From NCBI GenBank assembly GCA_044222195.1, contig JBGANS010000010.1, forward strand, positions 137,455-201,454: a DNA stretch of 64,000 bases, given 5' to 3'. A program made the translations under genes and the position numbers. This DNA is from JAHBXE01 sp044222195. Lineage in GTDB: Bacteria > Planctomycetota > Phycisphaerae > Phycisphaerales > UBA1924. Below, in pieces: positions 33,683-41,911 of this stretch; positions within the stretch are counted from its first letter, which is position 1, and each line of letters starts with the position of its first letter. The notes under the pieces are model-generated. The model was not told the origin of the DNA. It searched no databases and worked only from the letters and a program-made list of their open reading frames with translations.

Positions 33683-35320
33683 ATGGCAGCGCGACTTCAC
33701 GCGGCCCTCATCCTGACCTTCGCGGCGGGGCTGGTCTCATCCACATCCGCGCAGGACCTGGGCGACCCGATCGTCCGCGCGGGAATGCGCCGGATCAATC
33801 CCAGCGCCGGAGGCGCCGATGCATCGGTCGGGCCGGACGTCATCGTCGGAGAAATCGAGAGTTCCGGGTGCTGCCCGCAGGGCGTCACCATCTCCCCCTT
33901 TGGCTCGCAGGGGACGATCCTCGCGTACGGTCTCGGAACAAGCTCCTGCAACATCGCGCTGGCGACCTCAGGCGGGCAGCACCTGCTGTGGCGCAGCAGC
34001 ACCCCGTTCCACCCCATCATCCCGCAGAACATGTACCGCCTGAAGTCCGTCAACGGCTCGACTCGCTTTGAGCAGATCGGCCAGAGCTGGAGCAAGTACG
34101 CGTTTACGGCGCTCCAGGACAACGTGTGCGGCCTTGGCTGCAGCGGCGTCGGCGGCTCGGTGCTCGGCATGGGCTGCTCCGACCCGTATTCCGCCAGCCT
34201 GAACGCGGGACAGAGCGGGCTGGGGCCCCGCTACGAGTGCAACCCGTTCACCGGCGTGTACCCCGACAGCGCCACGGTCCGCACCGCCTGGCCCGCGATC
34301 AACGGCTCGACGATTGCCCGCCGCCTCCAGGTCCAGTCCGCTGATGTGGACGGCGCACAGAATCCCGGGGCGCTGTACTTCGGCGAGTCCATGTACGTCA
34401 ACCGCGACGACGCATGCTGGGGGAACTCCAAGAACAACGCCTCCTACCGGCGCTTCACCGTGGCCGGAAACACCATCACGCTCCAGGGCGCCATCGGCAG
34501 CACCGGCACCCAGCGCGGCAAACCCGCGATCTTCGCATGGCGCGATCACGGCAACGGCATCGGACTCGTCGACAGCAGCGTGATGGTCACCGAAGTGACG
34601 TGCGGCAACACGTTCTTCACCCAGCCCGCGTACCCCTACAACGGGGCCCAGGGCGCGGGCACCACGCTCGTCCTGCCCGCCGGCGACGGCTGGGTGTACG
34701 TCGCGTCGCGGGCCACCGACCTCGGCGGCGGCGTCTGGCACTACGAGTACGCCGTCGAGAATCTCAACTCCGACCGCGGCATCGGGTCGTTCCGCGTGAA
34801 CGTCCCCGTCGGCGCCGTCATCACCAACGCCGAAAAGCGCCAGAGCGACTGCCACTCCGGTCTCGCCGCGGACGACGCCAACCGCAACACGCCCTGGACG
34901 CAGACCATCTCCAGCGACAACATCACCTGGTCGACGCCTCACATCTACGGCGCCGACACGCCGCAGCTCGGCAGCTACATTCGCTGGGGCACCACCTACA
35001 ACTTCCGCTTTGACTGCAACGTCGCCCCCGCCGCCAGCGGCAACGCGAGCCTCGGCTACTTCAAGCCGCTCGCCGGTTACGTCGACACCATCAACGCCGC
35101 GGCCAATGTTCCCGGCATGCTCTCACCACCGCAGTGCTACGCCAACTGCGATGGGTCCTCCGGCAATCCTGTGCTCACATCCAACGACTTCCAGTGCTTC
35201 CTGAATCGGTTCGCGGCTGGCGAGAGTTATGCCAACTGCGACAACTCGACCGGGTCTCCCACGCTCACATCCAACGACTTCCAGTGCTTCCTGAACACGT
35301 TCGCCGCGGGATGCCCGTAA
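33683..35320 (+). CDS. Secreted GC-type dockerin protein, tandem family member 2
   Basis: 545 residues from the ATG at 33683, which opens a signal peptide (MAARLHAALILTFAAGLVSS..SAQ); TGGAG lies 11 bases upstream. An in-frame ATG 41 codons earlier would include the promoter region. The body matches member 1 throughout, with a CCPQG insertion after VGEIESSG that it shares with member 3. It ends in two dockerin repeats (CYANCDGSSGNPVLTSNDF, YANCDNSTGSPTLTSNDF) and AAGCP. It is flanked by its own promoter-like site and terminator. Function unknown. Confidence 0.87.
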   Translation: MAARLHAALILTFAAGLVSSTSAQDLGDPIVRAGMRRINPSAGGADASVGPDVIVGEIESSGCCPQGVTISPFGSQGTILAYGLGTSSCNIALATSGGQHLLWRSSTPFHPIIPQNMYRLKSVNGSTRFEQIGQSWSKYAFTALQDNVCGLGCSGVGGSVLGMGCSDPYSASLNAGQSGLGPRYECNPFTGVYPDSATVRTAWPAINGSTIARRLQVQSADVDGAQNPGALYFGESMYVNRDDACWGNSKNNASYRRFTVAGNTITLQGAIGSTGTQRGKPAIFAWRDHGNGIGLVDSSVMVTEVTCGNTFFTQPAYPYNGAQGAGTTLVLPAGDGWVYVASRATDLGGGVWHYEYAVENLNSDRGIGSFRVNVPVGAVITNAEKRQSDCHSGLAADDANRNTPWTQTISSDNITWSTPHIYGADTPQLGSYIRWGTTYNFRFDCNVAPAASGNASLGYFKPLAGYVDTINAAANVPGMLSPPQCYANCDGSSGNPVLTSNDFQCFLNRFAAGESYANCDNSTGSPTLTSNDFQCFLNTFAAGCP

Positions 35321-35340
35321 CGACGACCGCCTCGCGTTCA

Positions 35341-35370
35341 GGGCCGGGCGAGCCTCGCCCGGCCCTTTTT
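35341..35370 (+). terminator. Rho-independent terminator
   Basis: A perfect 10-bp stem (35341-35350 with 35356-35365, loop AGCCT) followed by TTTTT. Confidence 0.92.
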
Positions 35371-35559
35371 CATGGTTTTTTGGGTTCCGGTTGGTATGTG
35401 GTGAAAGCCGCGATCGGCAGTAGACTGCGTCGATCGCGACATGAGCTCAAAACCCGGGTTGAGGGTATCGAAAGTCCAAGGTTCCTCGTAAACTGTCAGT
35501 TCACACCTGAGCCGTGGCGGCGGCCAGGCGTCACCCCTTGTTGATCGGAGGACTCCACG

Positions 35560-37212
35560 ATGCGGCATTCCAATCTGGTGGTCATTCTCACGGCCGCGGC
35601 CGGCGCGGCGATCTCGGCCAGCGCGTGCGCGCAGGACTTCGGCCTCAACACGTCTGACCCGGTGGTCCGCTCCGCACTGCGGCGCGTCAACCCGGTGGCC
35701 CCGGGTGGCGCTGACGCATCCCAGGGCCCGGACGTCATCGTCGGTGAAATTGAAAGCTCGGGGTGCTGCCCACAGGGTTCGACCATCGGCCCGTCGGCGA
35801 CCGTCGGGAGCATCGTCGCCTTCGGGCTGGGCACCAGCTCGTGCAACATTTCCACGGCGGCCAACGGTGGTCAACACCTCTTGTGGCGCTCGCAGACGCC
35901 CTACCACCCGATCATCCCACAGAACATGTACCGTCTCAAGACTGTCAACGGCTCGACCCGGCTCGAACAGCTCGGCGCGAGCTGGAGCAAGTACGCCTTC
36001 ACCGCCCTCCAGGACAACGTGTGCAACATCGGGTGCAGCGGCGTCGGCGGCTCGGTGCTCGGCATGGGCTGCTCCGATCCCTACACCGCCAGCCGCAACG
36101 CGACGCAGAGCTCGGCGGGCCCGCGTTACCAGTGCAATCCGTTCACCGGGGTCTACCCCGACAGCGCCGCCGTTCGGGCCGCGTGGCCGGCCACGACCGA
36201 CGCCACGTCGCGTCGCCTGCGCGTCAACGCGGCGGACATCGACCCCGCGCAGAACGCCGGCGCCCTGTACTTCGGCGAGTGCATGTATGTCAACCGCGAC
36301 GACGCCTGCTGGGGCAACTCACGGAACAACGCGTCGTACCGGCGCTTCACGTTCGGGGCCGGGAACACGATCACCCTCTCGGGCACCTCCAACGGCGTCA
36401 CCACCGGCACGGTCCGCACCAAGCCCGCGATCTTCGCCTGGCGCGACAACGGCGGCGGCATCGGCGTCGCCGACAACAGCGTCATGATCACCGAGGTGAC
36501 CAGCGGCAACACGTTCTTCACCCAGCCCGCCTATCCGTACAACGGCGCCGAAGGCGCCGGGACGACTCTCATCCTGCCCGCCGGCGACGGCTGGGTGTAC
36601 GTCGCCTCCCGCGCCACCGACCTCGGCAGCGGCGTCTGGCACTACGAGTACGCCGTCGAGAACCTCAACTCCGACCGCGGCATCGGCTCGTTCCGGATCG
36701 ACCTCCCTCTCGGGGCGGTCGTCAGCAACGCCGAGATGAAGCAGGTGCTCTGCCATTCCGGCGTCGTCGCGGAAGACGCCAACCGCAACGCGCCGTGGAC
36801 CCAGACCGTCAACAGCGACAACATCACCTGGGCCACCACCAACACCTACAGCGCCGCCACGCCGCAACTCGGCAGCTACATCCGCTGGGGCACGATGTAC
36901 AACTTCCGGTTCGACGTCAATGTCGCCCCGGCCGCCTCGGGTAACGCCAACCTGGGCTATTACAAGCCCCTCGCCGGCTATGTCGACACGATCAACGCCG
37001 CCGCCAAGGTCCCGGGCACTCTCCCGCCGCCCGTCTGCTACGCCAACTGCGATGATTCGGTCGTCCCGCCCTACCTCACGGCCAACGACTTCATGTGCTT
37101 CATGAATCGCTTCGCCGCGGGCGAGAGCTACGCCAACTGCGACGGCGTTTCAGGCCTCAATGCCAACGACTTCCAGTGCTATCTCAACAAGTTCGCGACG
37201 GGCTGCTCGTAA
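35560..37212 (+). CDS. Secreted GC-type dockerin protein, tandem family member 3
   Basis: 550 residues, start with CGGAGGA ribosome site and signal peptide MRHSNLVVILTAAAGAAISA..CAQ. Very similar to members 1 and 2, sharing GCSGVGGSVLGMGCSDPYTA and YVNRDDACWGNS. The first dockerin repeat is normal in style (CYANCDDSVVPPYLTANDF). The second is shortened: YANCDGVSGLNANDFQC lacks the few residues between NCDG and NDF found in its siblings. It is followed by its own terminator. Function unknown. Confidence 0.87.
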   Translation: MRHSNLVVILTAAAGAAISASACAQDFGLNTSDPVVRSALRRVNPVAPGGADASQGPDVIVGEIESSGCCPQGSTIGPSATVGSIVAFGLGTSSCNISTAANGGQHLLWRSQTPYHPIIPQNMYRLKTVNGSTRLEQLGASWSKYAFTALQDNVCNIGCSGVGGSVLGMGCSDPYTASRNATQSSAGPRYQCNPFTGVYPDSAAVRAAWPATTDATSRRLRVNAADIDPAQNAGALYFGECMYVNRDDACWGNSRNNASYRRFTFGAGNTITLSGTSNGVTTGTVRTKPAIFAWRDNGGGIGVADNSVMITEVTSGNTFFTQPAYPYNGAEGAGTTLILPAGDGWVYVASRATDLGSGVWHYEYAVENLNSDRGIGSFRIDLPLGAVVSNAEMKQVLCHSGVVAEDANRNAPWTQTVNSDNITWATTNTYSAATPQLGSYIRWGTMYNFRFDVNVAPAASGNANLGYYKPLAGYVDTINAAAKVPGTLPPPVCYANCDDSVVPPYLTANDFMCFMNRFAAGESYANCDGVSGLNANDFQCYLNKFATGCS

Positions 37213-37239
37213 GCCCTGATTCACCCCTCGACCCCCTCA

Positions 37240-37262
37240 GGGCCCGGCACCGGGCCCTTTTT
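37240..37262 (+). terminator. Rho-independent terminator
   Basis: GGGCCCGG (37240-37247) pairs with CCGGGCCC (37250-37257), followed by TTTTT. Confidence 0.9.
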
Positions 37263-37283
37263 CGTGAATCGGCGGGGTTCTGT

Positions 37284-37312
37284 TTGTCGATCCACGCCGG
37301 TGCGTGTAGCAT
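37284..37312 (+). promoter_or_regulatory. Sigma-70-like promoter
   Basis: TTGTCG (37284-37289) and TAGCAT (37307-37312) with 17-base spacing, about 54 bases before the methyltransferase start at 37366. Confidence 0.45.
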
Positions 37313-37365
37313 GACCAGCGCCCGTGACCTGTCGCGGGCGTCCCCGATTCTCAGGGGGTGCTTCC

Positions 37366-38079
37366 ATGGCGGCCCTTCCCGGAACCCAGCATCGCGGCAT
37401 CGAGGTCCACGCGGAACCCGCGCTCGGTCCTCCTCCGGGGGCGGATTCCACCGCGTGGAACGCGTACTTCGAAGACCTCTACCGCGACGCCGGCGGCGAA
37501 TGTTCCCGTATCCCCTGGGCCGATGAGCGGCCCAACGCGCCCCTGGTCGCGTGGCTCAACCGCGAAGCGCCCGGCATGATGCGCCCCGGCGCCAGCGTCG
37601 TCGTGGTCGGGTGCGGCCTCGGCGACGATGTGCGCGAGCTCGCCGAACGCGGGTACGACCCCACGGGCTTTGATATCTCCCCCACCGCGATGGCCTGGGC
37701 CAAGAAGCGATTCCCTCACCTCGCCGAACGCTTCCACGTCGCCGATGTCTTCGCCCCGCCATCCGGCATGCTCCGACGCGCCGACCTCGTCGTCGAGGTG
37801 AACACGCTCCAGGCCGTTCACCCCGACTTGCGTCAACGCGCCGTCTCGGGCATCGTCTCCCTCGCTCGGCCCCGCGGGATCATCCTCGCGATCTGCCGCG
37901 GCCGGTCCGAAGCCGAACCGCACGCCCCCGCGCCCCCGTTCGCGATGTCGCCCACGGACCTGGTCGGGCCATTCGCCTCGCACGGGTGGACGCCCACCCG
38001 AGGCGTCGACGACTTTGTCGACGAGGAATCGCCGCCCAAGCGATGCCTTCGCGTCGCGTTCCGCCGCGCCGATCGGTAG
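37366..38079 (+). CDS. Class I SAM-dependent methyltransferase
   Basis: 237 residues. Motif I is VVVVGCGLGDDVRELAERGY, followed by GFDISPTAMAWAKKRFP (motif II region, acidic residue binding the ribose) and LVVEVNTLQAVHPDLR. The opening WNAYFEDLYRDAGGECSRIP resembles thiopurine/tellurite-type methyltransferases, but the substrate cannot be assigned. Cytoplasmic. The start MAALPGTQ at 37366 is chosen over a GC-rich ATG 14 codons upstream. It is convergent with the PTP-like gene, with one base between the stops. Confidence 0.8.
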   Translation: MAALPGTQHRGIEVHAEPALGPPPGADSTAWNAYFEDLYRDAGGECSRIPWADERPNAPLVAWLNREAPGMMRPGASVVVVGCGLGDDVRELAERGYDPTGFDISPTAMAWAKKRFPHLAERFHVADVFAPPSGMLRRADLVVEVNTLQAVHPDLRQRAVSGIVSLARPRGIILAICRGRSEAEPHAPAPPFAMSPTDLVGPFASHGWTPTRGVDDFVDEESPPKRCLRVAFRRADR

Positions 38080-38080
38080 C

Positions 38081-38740
38081 TCAGGGCCGCGGGGGCGCAG
38101 GAACGGGGTCCGGCAGCACGGGCGACTCGGGGCTCTCGATCTGGCCACCGTCGCGAACGTGCGTGAGGATTTCGGCGCCGTAGCGCTCCATCATCTGCCG
38201 CACCTGCGGCGTGCGCTGCGCGTTGTGCCCGTAGGACTGGGCCTCCCTGAAACCCTCCTCCATCGGCACTCCCTGGGCGAAGCTCCTGTAGAGAATGCAG
38301 AACAGGCCCGTGCGCTCCGTTCCCGCGCCGCAGTGGACCAGCACCGGTTGGTTGGCCGGGTCCGAGGCCAGGCGGATCGCCTGGATGTAGTAGTTGGGGT
38401 TGCCCGTCGAATCGCCGTACAGGGACATCACGTACCGCTTCACACCCATCGCATCGGCCGTTCGCTGGTTGCGTGCCTCTCCCTCGGCCTGGCCGTGGAT
38501 GGTCGAGCCCAGATCGATCACGGTGCGGATGCCGTAGCGCGTGACGACGTCTTCAAACGCGCCCGGGGTCAGCTGTCCGGAGCGATACACCTTCCCGGCG
38601 TCGACGACACCGAATCGCTTGGGAACGAGGTTCGGTCGAACACCCACGTACGCCGCGCGAGCCGCGCCGAGTGCCACAATGGCGGTCAGGAGCACCGCCA
38701 GCGCCCGCCGGGACCTCGCGTGGTTGGACACCTGGCTCAT
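38081..38740 (-). CDS. Tyrosine phosphatase-like exported or membrane-anchored protein
   Basis: 219 residues with an N-terminal hydrophobic segment (ALAVLLTAIVALGAARAAY, residues 13-31), so exported or anchored. The catalytic Cx5R signature is HCGAGTERTG (Cys137, Arg143). Upstream, VVDAGKVYRSGQLTPGAFEDV and IRTVIDLGS are typical of the DSP/Siw14-type phosphatases. The general-acid Asp is not certain; the candidate is Asp110 in SLYGDSTGN. Possible substrates are phosphotyrosine, inositol phosphates or other phosphomonoesters. Divergent from recR, with a 36-base gap filled largely by a 24-bp palindrome. Confidence 0.82.
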   Translation of the reverse strand: MSQVSNHARSRRALAVLLTAIVALGAARAAYVGVRPNLVPKRFGVVDAGKVYRSGQLTPGAFEDVVTRYGIRTVIDLGSTIHGQAEGEARNQRTADAMGVKRYVMSLYGDSTGNPNYYIQAIRLASDPANQPVLVHCGAGTERTGLFCILYRSFAQGVPMEEGFREAQSYGHNAQRTPQVRQMMERYGAEILTHVRDGGQIESPESPVLPDPVPAPPRP

Positions 38741-38746
38741 CCGGCA

Positions 38747-38770
38747 GGATGGTACGCGCGCGTACCATCC
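38747..38770. promoter_or_regulatory. Perfect 24-bp palindrome between divergent genes
   Basis: A perfect palindrome is centred between 38758 and 38759, with TACCAT at its outer part on each strand (38763-38768 plus; 38749-38754 minus). Each TACCAT lies 9 bases from the start codon of the gene it faces (recR at 38777, phosphatase at 38740). It could be a symmetrical pair of -10 boxes or an operator. Confidence 0.5.
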
Positions 38771-38776
38771 CGCTGA

Positions 38777-39472
38777 ATGGACAGGGAAGTTCAATCGGCC
38801 GATGGAACCGCCGGAGCCGCCGCCCCGGGCAACGGTCCCTCGCCGCGCCGGCAGGCGTTCCCAGCCACCATCGAATCCTTGATCACCGAGTTCGCCAAGC
38901 TCCCCGGGGTCGGCCGCCGATCCGCGGAACGCCTCGCGTTCCACGTGCTCAAGTCCGACGCGGCCGCGGCCATGACCCTGGCCCGCGCGATCCAGGATGT
39001 GAAAGAACGTATCCGGCATTGCTCGGTCTGCTCCAACCTGACGGACCACGACCCGTGTGCGATCTGCGCCGATGAGGCTCGCGATCGTTCAACGATTCTC
39101 GTGGTCGAGCAGCCCAAGGACCTCATCGCGCTCGAACAGACCGGCATGTACAAGGGTCTGTACCACGTGCTCATGGGCCGGCTCTCACCTCTCGACGGCA
39201 TCGGGCCCGGCGACCTGACCGTGGCGGAGCTCCTCGCCCGCATCGACGAGCCGCGGCAGAACCCGGGCGGTGCCAAGGTCGCCGAAGTCGTCCTCGGGCT
39301 CAACCCCAATGTCGAGGGCGATGGCACGGCGCTGTATCTCTCAGAACAACTCAAGTCCCGCGGCGTCAGGATTACCCGTCTTGCCCGGGGCTTACCGTCG
39401 GGCGGACAACTGGAGTTCGCGAACAAAGCCGTGTTGGCCGACGCCATCCAGGGGCGTCAAAGAGTCGAATAG
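38777..39472 (+). CDS. recR: Recombination protein RecR
   Basis: 231 residues; about 30 longer than usual at the N-terminus. Core features: the helix-hairpin-helix FAKLPGVGRRSAERLAFH, the zinc finger CSVCSNLTDHDPCAIC, and the Toprim domain (STILVVEQPKDLIALEQTG, GRLSPLDGIGPGDL). RecR works with RecO/RecF in loading RecA at gaps. Residues 1-27 (Ala/Gly/Pro-rich) do not align with typical RecR; a later start is possible but no other ATG lies before the hairpin motif. It is followed 18 bases later by rpoN. Confidence 0.93.
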   Translation: MDREVQSADGTAGAAAPGNGPSPRRQAFPATIESLITEFAKLPGVGRRSAERLAFHVLKSDAAAAMTLARAIQDVKERIRHCSVCSNLTDHDPCAICADEARDRSTILVVEQPKDLIALEQTGMYKGLYHVLMGRLSPLDGIGPGDLTVAELLARIDEPRQNPGGAKVAEVVLGLNPNVEGDGTALYLSEQLKSRGVRITRLARGLPSGGQLEFANKAVLADAIQGRQRVE

Positions 39473-39489
39473 GAGTTCAGCGCCACGCG

Positions 39490-41046
39490 ATGCGATTTGA
39501 TACGTCCCAACACATGAAGCTCGGCCAGCAGATGAAGCTGGCGCCCAGGATGATCCAGTCGATGGAAATCCTGCAGATGCCCCTCGCCGAGCTTGAAGAG
39601 CGCATCGAGCAGGAGCTGGAGAGCAACGTCACGCTCGAGGTCGTCGAGAGCGAGTCGGATCGGCGCATGGTCCTCGAGGAACAGAAGGACGCCGAGCAGG
39701 AAGCCCGCGAGAACGAGCGACCGATGAAGGTCGATGAGGACCAGGGACAGTCCGACTTCGCTCGACTCGACTCGTTCGAATCATCCAACCCCGAACTCGC
39801 GGAAAACGAGTATTCCAACGCGAGCGCCGATGCCGGCTCTTCTCGCGACTTCGAACCTTCGCCGTTTTCTCGCGCGCGATCCGACGGCGAACGCGACGGG
39901 AAGATGGACGCCATGGCCGCGGCGCCCGCGCGTTCGGCCTCGCTCCTCGAGCAGCTCGCGGACCAGTGGGCGCTGGCCGATGTTCCCCCTCGCGTGCGCG
40001 CCGCGGGCAGCCTGATACTTTCGTTCATCGAAGACGACGGGTACCTGCGCACGCCGCTGGAGACGATCGTCGACCGTGCCCCCGCCGACGGCGAGCGACC
40101 CACGATCGAGCTCCTTCAGGCCGCCCTCGCCGAGTTGCAGGCCCAGCTCGACCCGCCGGGGACCGCCGCCCGCGACGCCCGCGAGTGCCTGCTCCTCCAG
40201 ATTGACGCCCTGCAGCGCACCGGCACCATGTCCCCGGACGCGCTCGCCATCGCCCGCAAGATGATCGCGGAGCACATGGACGACCTGACGCAGAACCGCC
40301 TCCCTCGCATCAGCGAGAAGACGGGCTTCTCGATCGATCAGATCAAGACCGGTCTCGAACTGATGAAACGCTTGAGCCTTGCCCCGGCCAGGCGACTGGT
40401 CGACGAATCGCAGCCGCCGATCATGCCCGACGCGATCGTCGAGTACGACGAGGAGCAGGACCGCTACATCGCGTTCCTCAACGACACCCGGTTGCCGAAT
40501 CTGCAGATCAACAAGCAGTACGCCGAAATGGCCCGCGACAAGGCCGTGCCCAAAAAGGACCGCGAGTTCCTCAAGACCAACGTCAGCAACGCCCAGTGGC
40601 TCATCGACGCCGTGGGCCAGCGCCGCCACACCCTCCTGCGCGTCATCGGCGTCGTCGTCGAAGCCCAGCGAGACTTCTTCGATTACGGCCCCCAGGCTCT
40701 CAAGCCCCTGCCCATGACGCAGGTCGCCGAGCAGCTCGGCATCCACGTCGCCACCGTCTCCCGCGCGGTCGCTGAAAAATACCTCCAGACGCCCCGCGGC
40801 GTCGTTCCCCTCCGGAAGTTCTTCACCGGCGGCCTGGCCACGGACAGCGGCGAAGACATGAGCTACGACGCCGTCCGCGCCGCGCTCCAGGAAGTCATCA
40901 CCGCCGAGGACAAGTCCAAGCCTCTTTCGGACGAAGCGATCGTCGAGGCCCTCAAGGGCAAGGGAATCGAAATCGCCCGTCGCACGGTCGCCAAGTACCG
41001 CGACCAGCTCGGCATCCCGTCGGCCCGCCTGAGGAAGACCTTCTGA
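39490..41046 (+). CDS. rpoN: RNA polymerase sigma-54 factor
   Basis: 518 residues. Region I is the Gln/Leu-rich QQMKLAPRMIQSMEILQMPLAELEERI. A long acidic region II (about residues 50-150) follows, then the core-binding domain (LLQIDALQ.., NRLPRISEKTGFSIDQIK), the HTH for the -12 element (MTQVAEQLGIHVATVSRAVAEKYLQ) and the RpoN box ARRTVAKYR (496-504). It directs polymerase to GG/GC -24/-12 promoters and needs an AAA+ activator; none is in the window. AGGAG precedes the start. The stop overlaps the pdxH start (TGATG). Confidence 0.95.
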   Translation: MRFDTSQHMKLGQQMKLAPRMIQSMEILQMPLAELEERIEQELESNVTLEVVESESDRRMVLEEQKDAEQEARENERPMKVDEDQGQSDFARLDSFESSNPELAENEYSNASADAGSSRDFEPSPFSRARSDGERDGKMDAMAAAPARSASLLEQLADQWALADVPPRVRAAGSLILSFIEDDGYLRTPLETIVDRAPADGERPTIELLQAALAELQAQLDPPGTAARDARECLLLQIDALQRTGTMSPDALAIARKMIAEHMDDLTQNRLPRISEKTGFSIDQIKTGLELMKRLSLAPARRLVDESQPPIMPDAIVEYDEEQDRYIAFLNDTRLPNLQINKQYAEMARDKAVPKKDREFLKTNVSNAQWLIDAVGQRRHTLLRVIGVVVEAQRDFFDYGPQALKPLPMTQVAEQLGIHVATVSRAVAEKYLQTPRGVVPLRKFFTGGLATDSGEDMSYDAVRAALQEVITAEDKSKPLSDEAIVEALKGKGIEIARRTVAKYRDQLGIPSARLRKTF

Positions 41047-41750
41047 TGAGCCACGGCTTCGACCAGTCGAGTGCCCAAGGCGGCGAGCACCTGCCCGAAC
41101 CCCTGCCCGCGGAACCTTTCGGCATCTTCCGCACGTGGTGGGATGAAGCGCACCAGAAAAAAGTACAGCCCAATCCCAACGTCATGGCCCTGGCGACCGT
41201 TGACCCCGACGGCCGAATCGGCGCCCGCATGGTCCTGTGCAAAGCCTTCAACCCGGCCGAGGGGATCTTTGTTTTCTACACCAACTACACCGGGCGCAAG
41301 GGCGTCGCCATCGAATCCGGCTCGCGTGCCGCGCTGGTCTTCCATTGGGACCACCTTGACCGGCAGGTCCGCATCGAGGGACCCGTCTCTCGCTCGCCCG
41401 CCGAAGAAAGCGACGCCTACTTCGCCAGTCGTCCCTGGCAGAGCCGCATCGGCGCCTGGGCGAGCGAGCAGAGCAAGCCCATCGAGTCCCAGGGCGCGAT
41501 GCTCGAACGCCTCGTCAACACCATGATCCGGTTCGGCCTCGAACCCCTCAACCCGCCTTCCGAAGGAGCGCCCGTCTCCATCCCCCGCCCGCCCCACTGG
41601 GGCGGGTACCGCGTCTGGTCCGACCGTATCGAGCTCTGGGCCGCGGGCCCGGGCCGCCTGCACGACCGCGCTCAATGGACCCGGTCGCTCACCCGCACCG
41701 AGGCCGGATATCGCGGCGGGCCGTGGGCCTCAACCCGCCTACAGCCGTAA
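41046..41750 (+). CDS. pdxH: Pyridoxamine 5'-phosphate oxidase
   Basis: 234 residues, normal for the family. This FMN enzyme oxidises pyridoxamine- or pyridoxine-5'-phosphate to pyridoxal-5'-phosphate. Seen are PNVMALATVDPDGRIGARMVL, FVFYTNYTGRKG, LVFHWDHLDRQVRIEGPV, ASRPWQSRIGAWASEQS, and the C-terminal PPHWGGYRVWSDRIELWAAG with LHDRAQW. Cytoplasmic. The ATG overlaps the rpoN stop by one base, indicating translational coupling. No functional link to rpoN or recR is obvious. Confidence 0.94.
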   Translation: MSHGFDQSSAQGGEHLPEPLPAEPFGIFRTWWDEAHQKKVQPNPNVMALATVDPDGRIGARMVLCKAFNPAEGIFVFYTNYTGRKGVAIESGSRAALVFHWDHLDRQVRIEGPVSRSPAEESDAYFASRPWQSRIGAWASEQSKPIESQGAMLERLVNTMIRFGLEPLNPPSEGAPVSIPRPPHWGGYRVWSDRIELWAAGPGRLHDRAQWTRSLTRTEAGYRGGPWASTRLQP

Positions 41751-41911
41751 AACCCGCGCGTCGTAAGGAATTTTCCCGACTCCCGGCGTGGATATCGGAA
41801 CTCCGTTCGTCAAGCGGAGACGCCCAGATGCCGACATTTTTGGGTCGCCATGTGTGCCCGGGCGTCCGGGTGTGTGTTGCCCGGACGTTGCACCTGAGGA
41901 ATCTCCATTTC

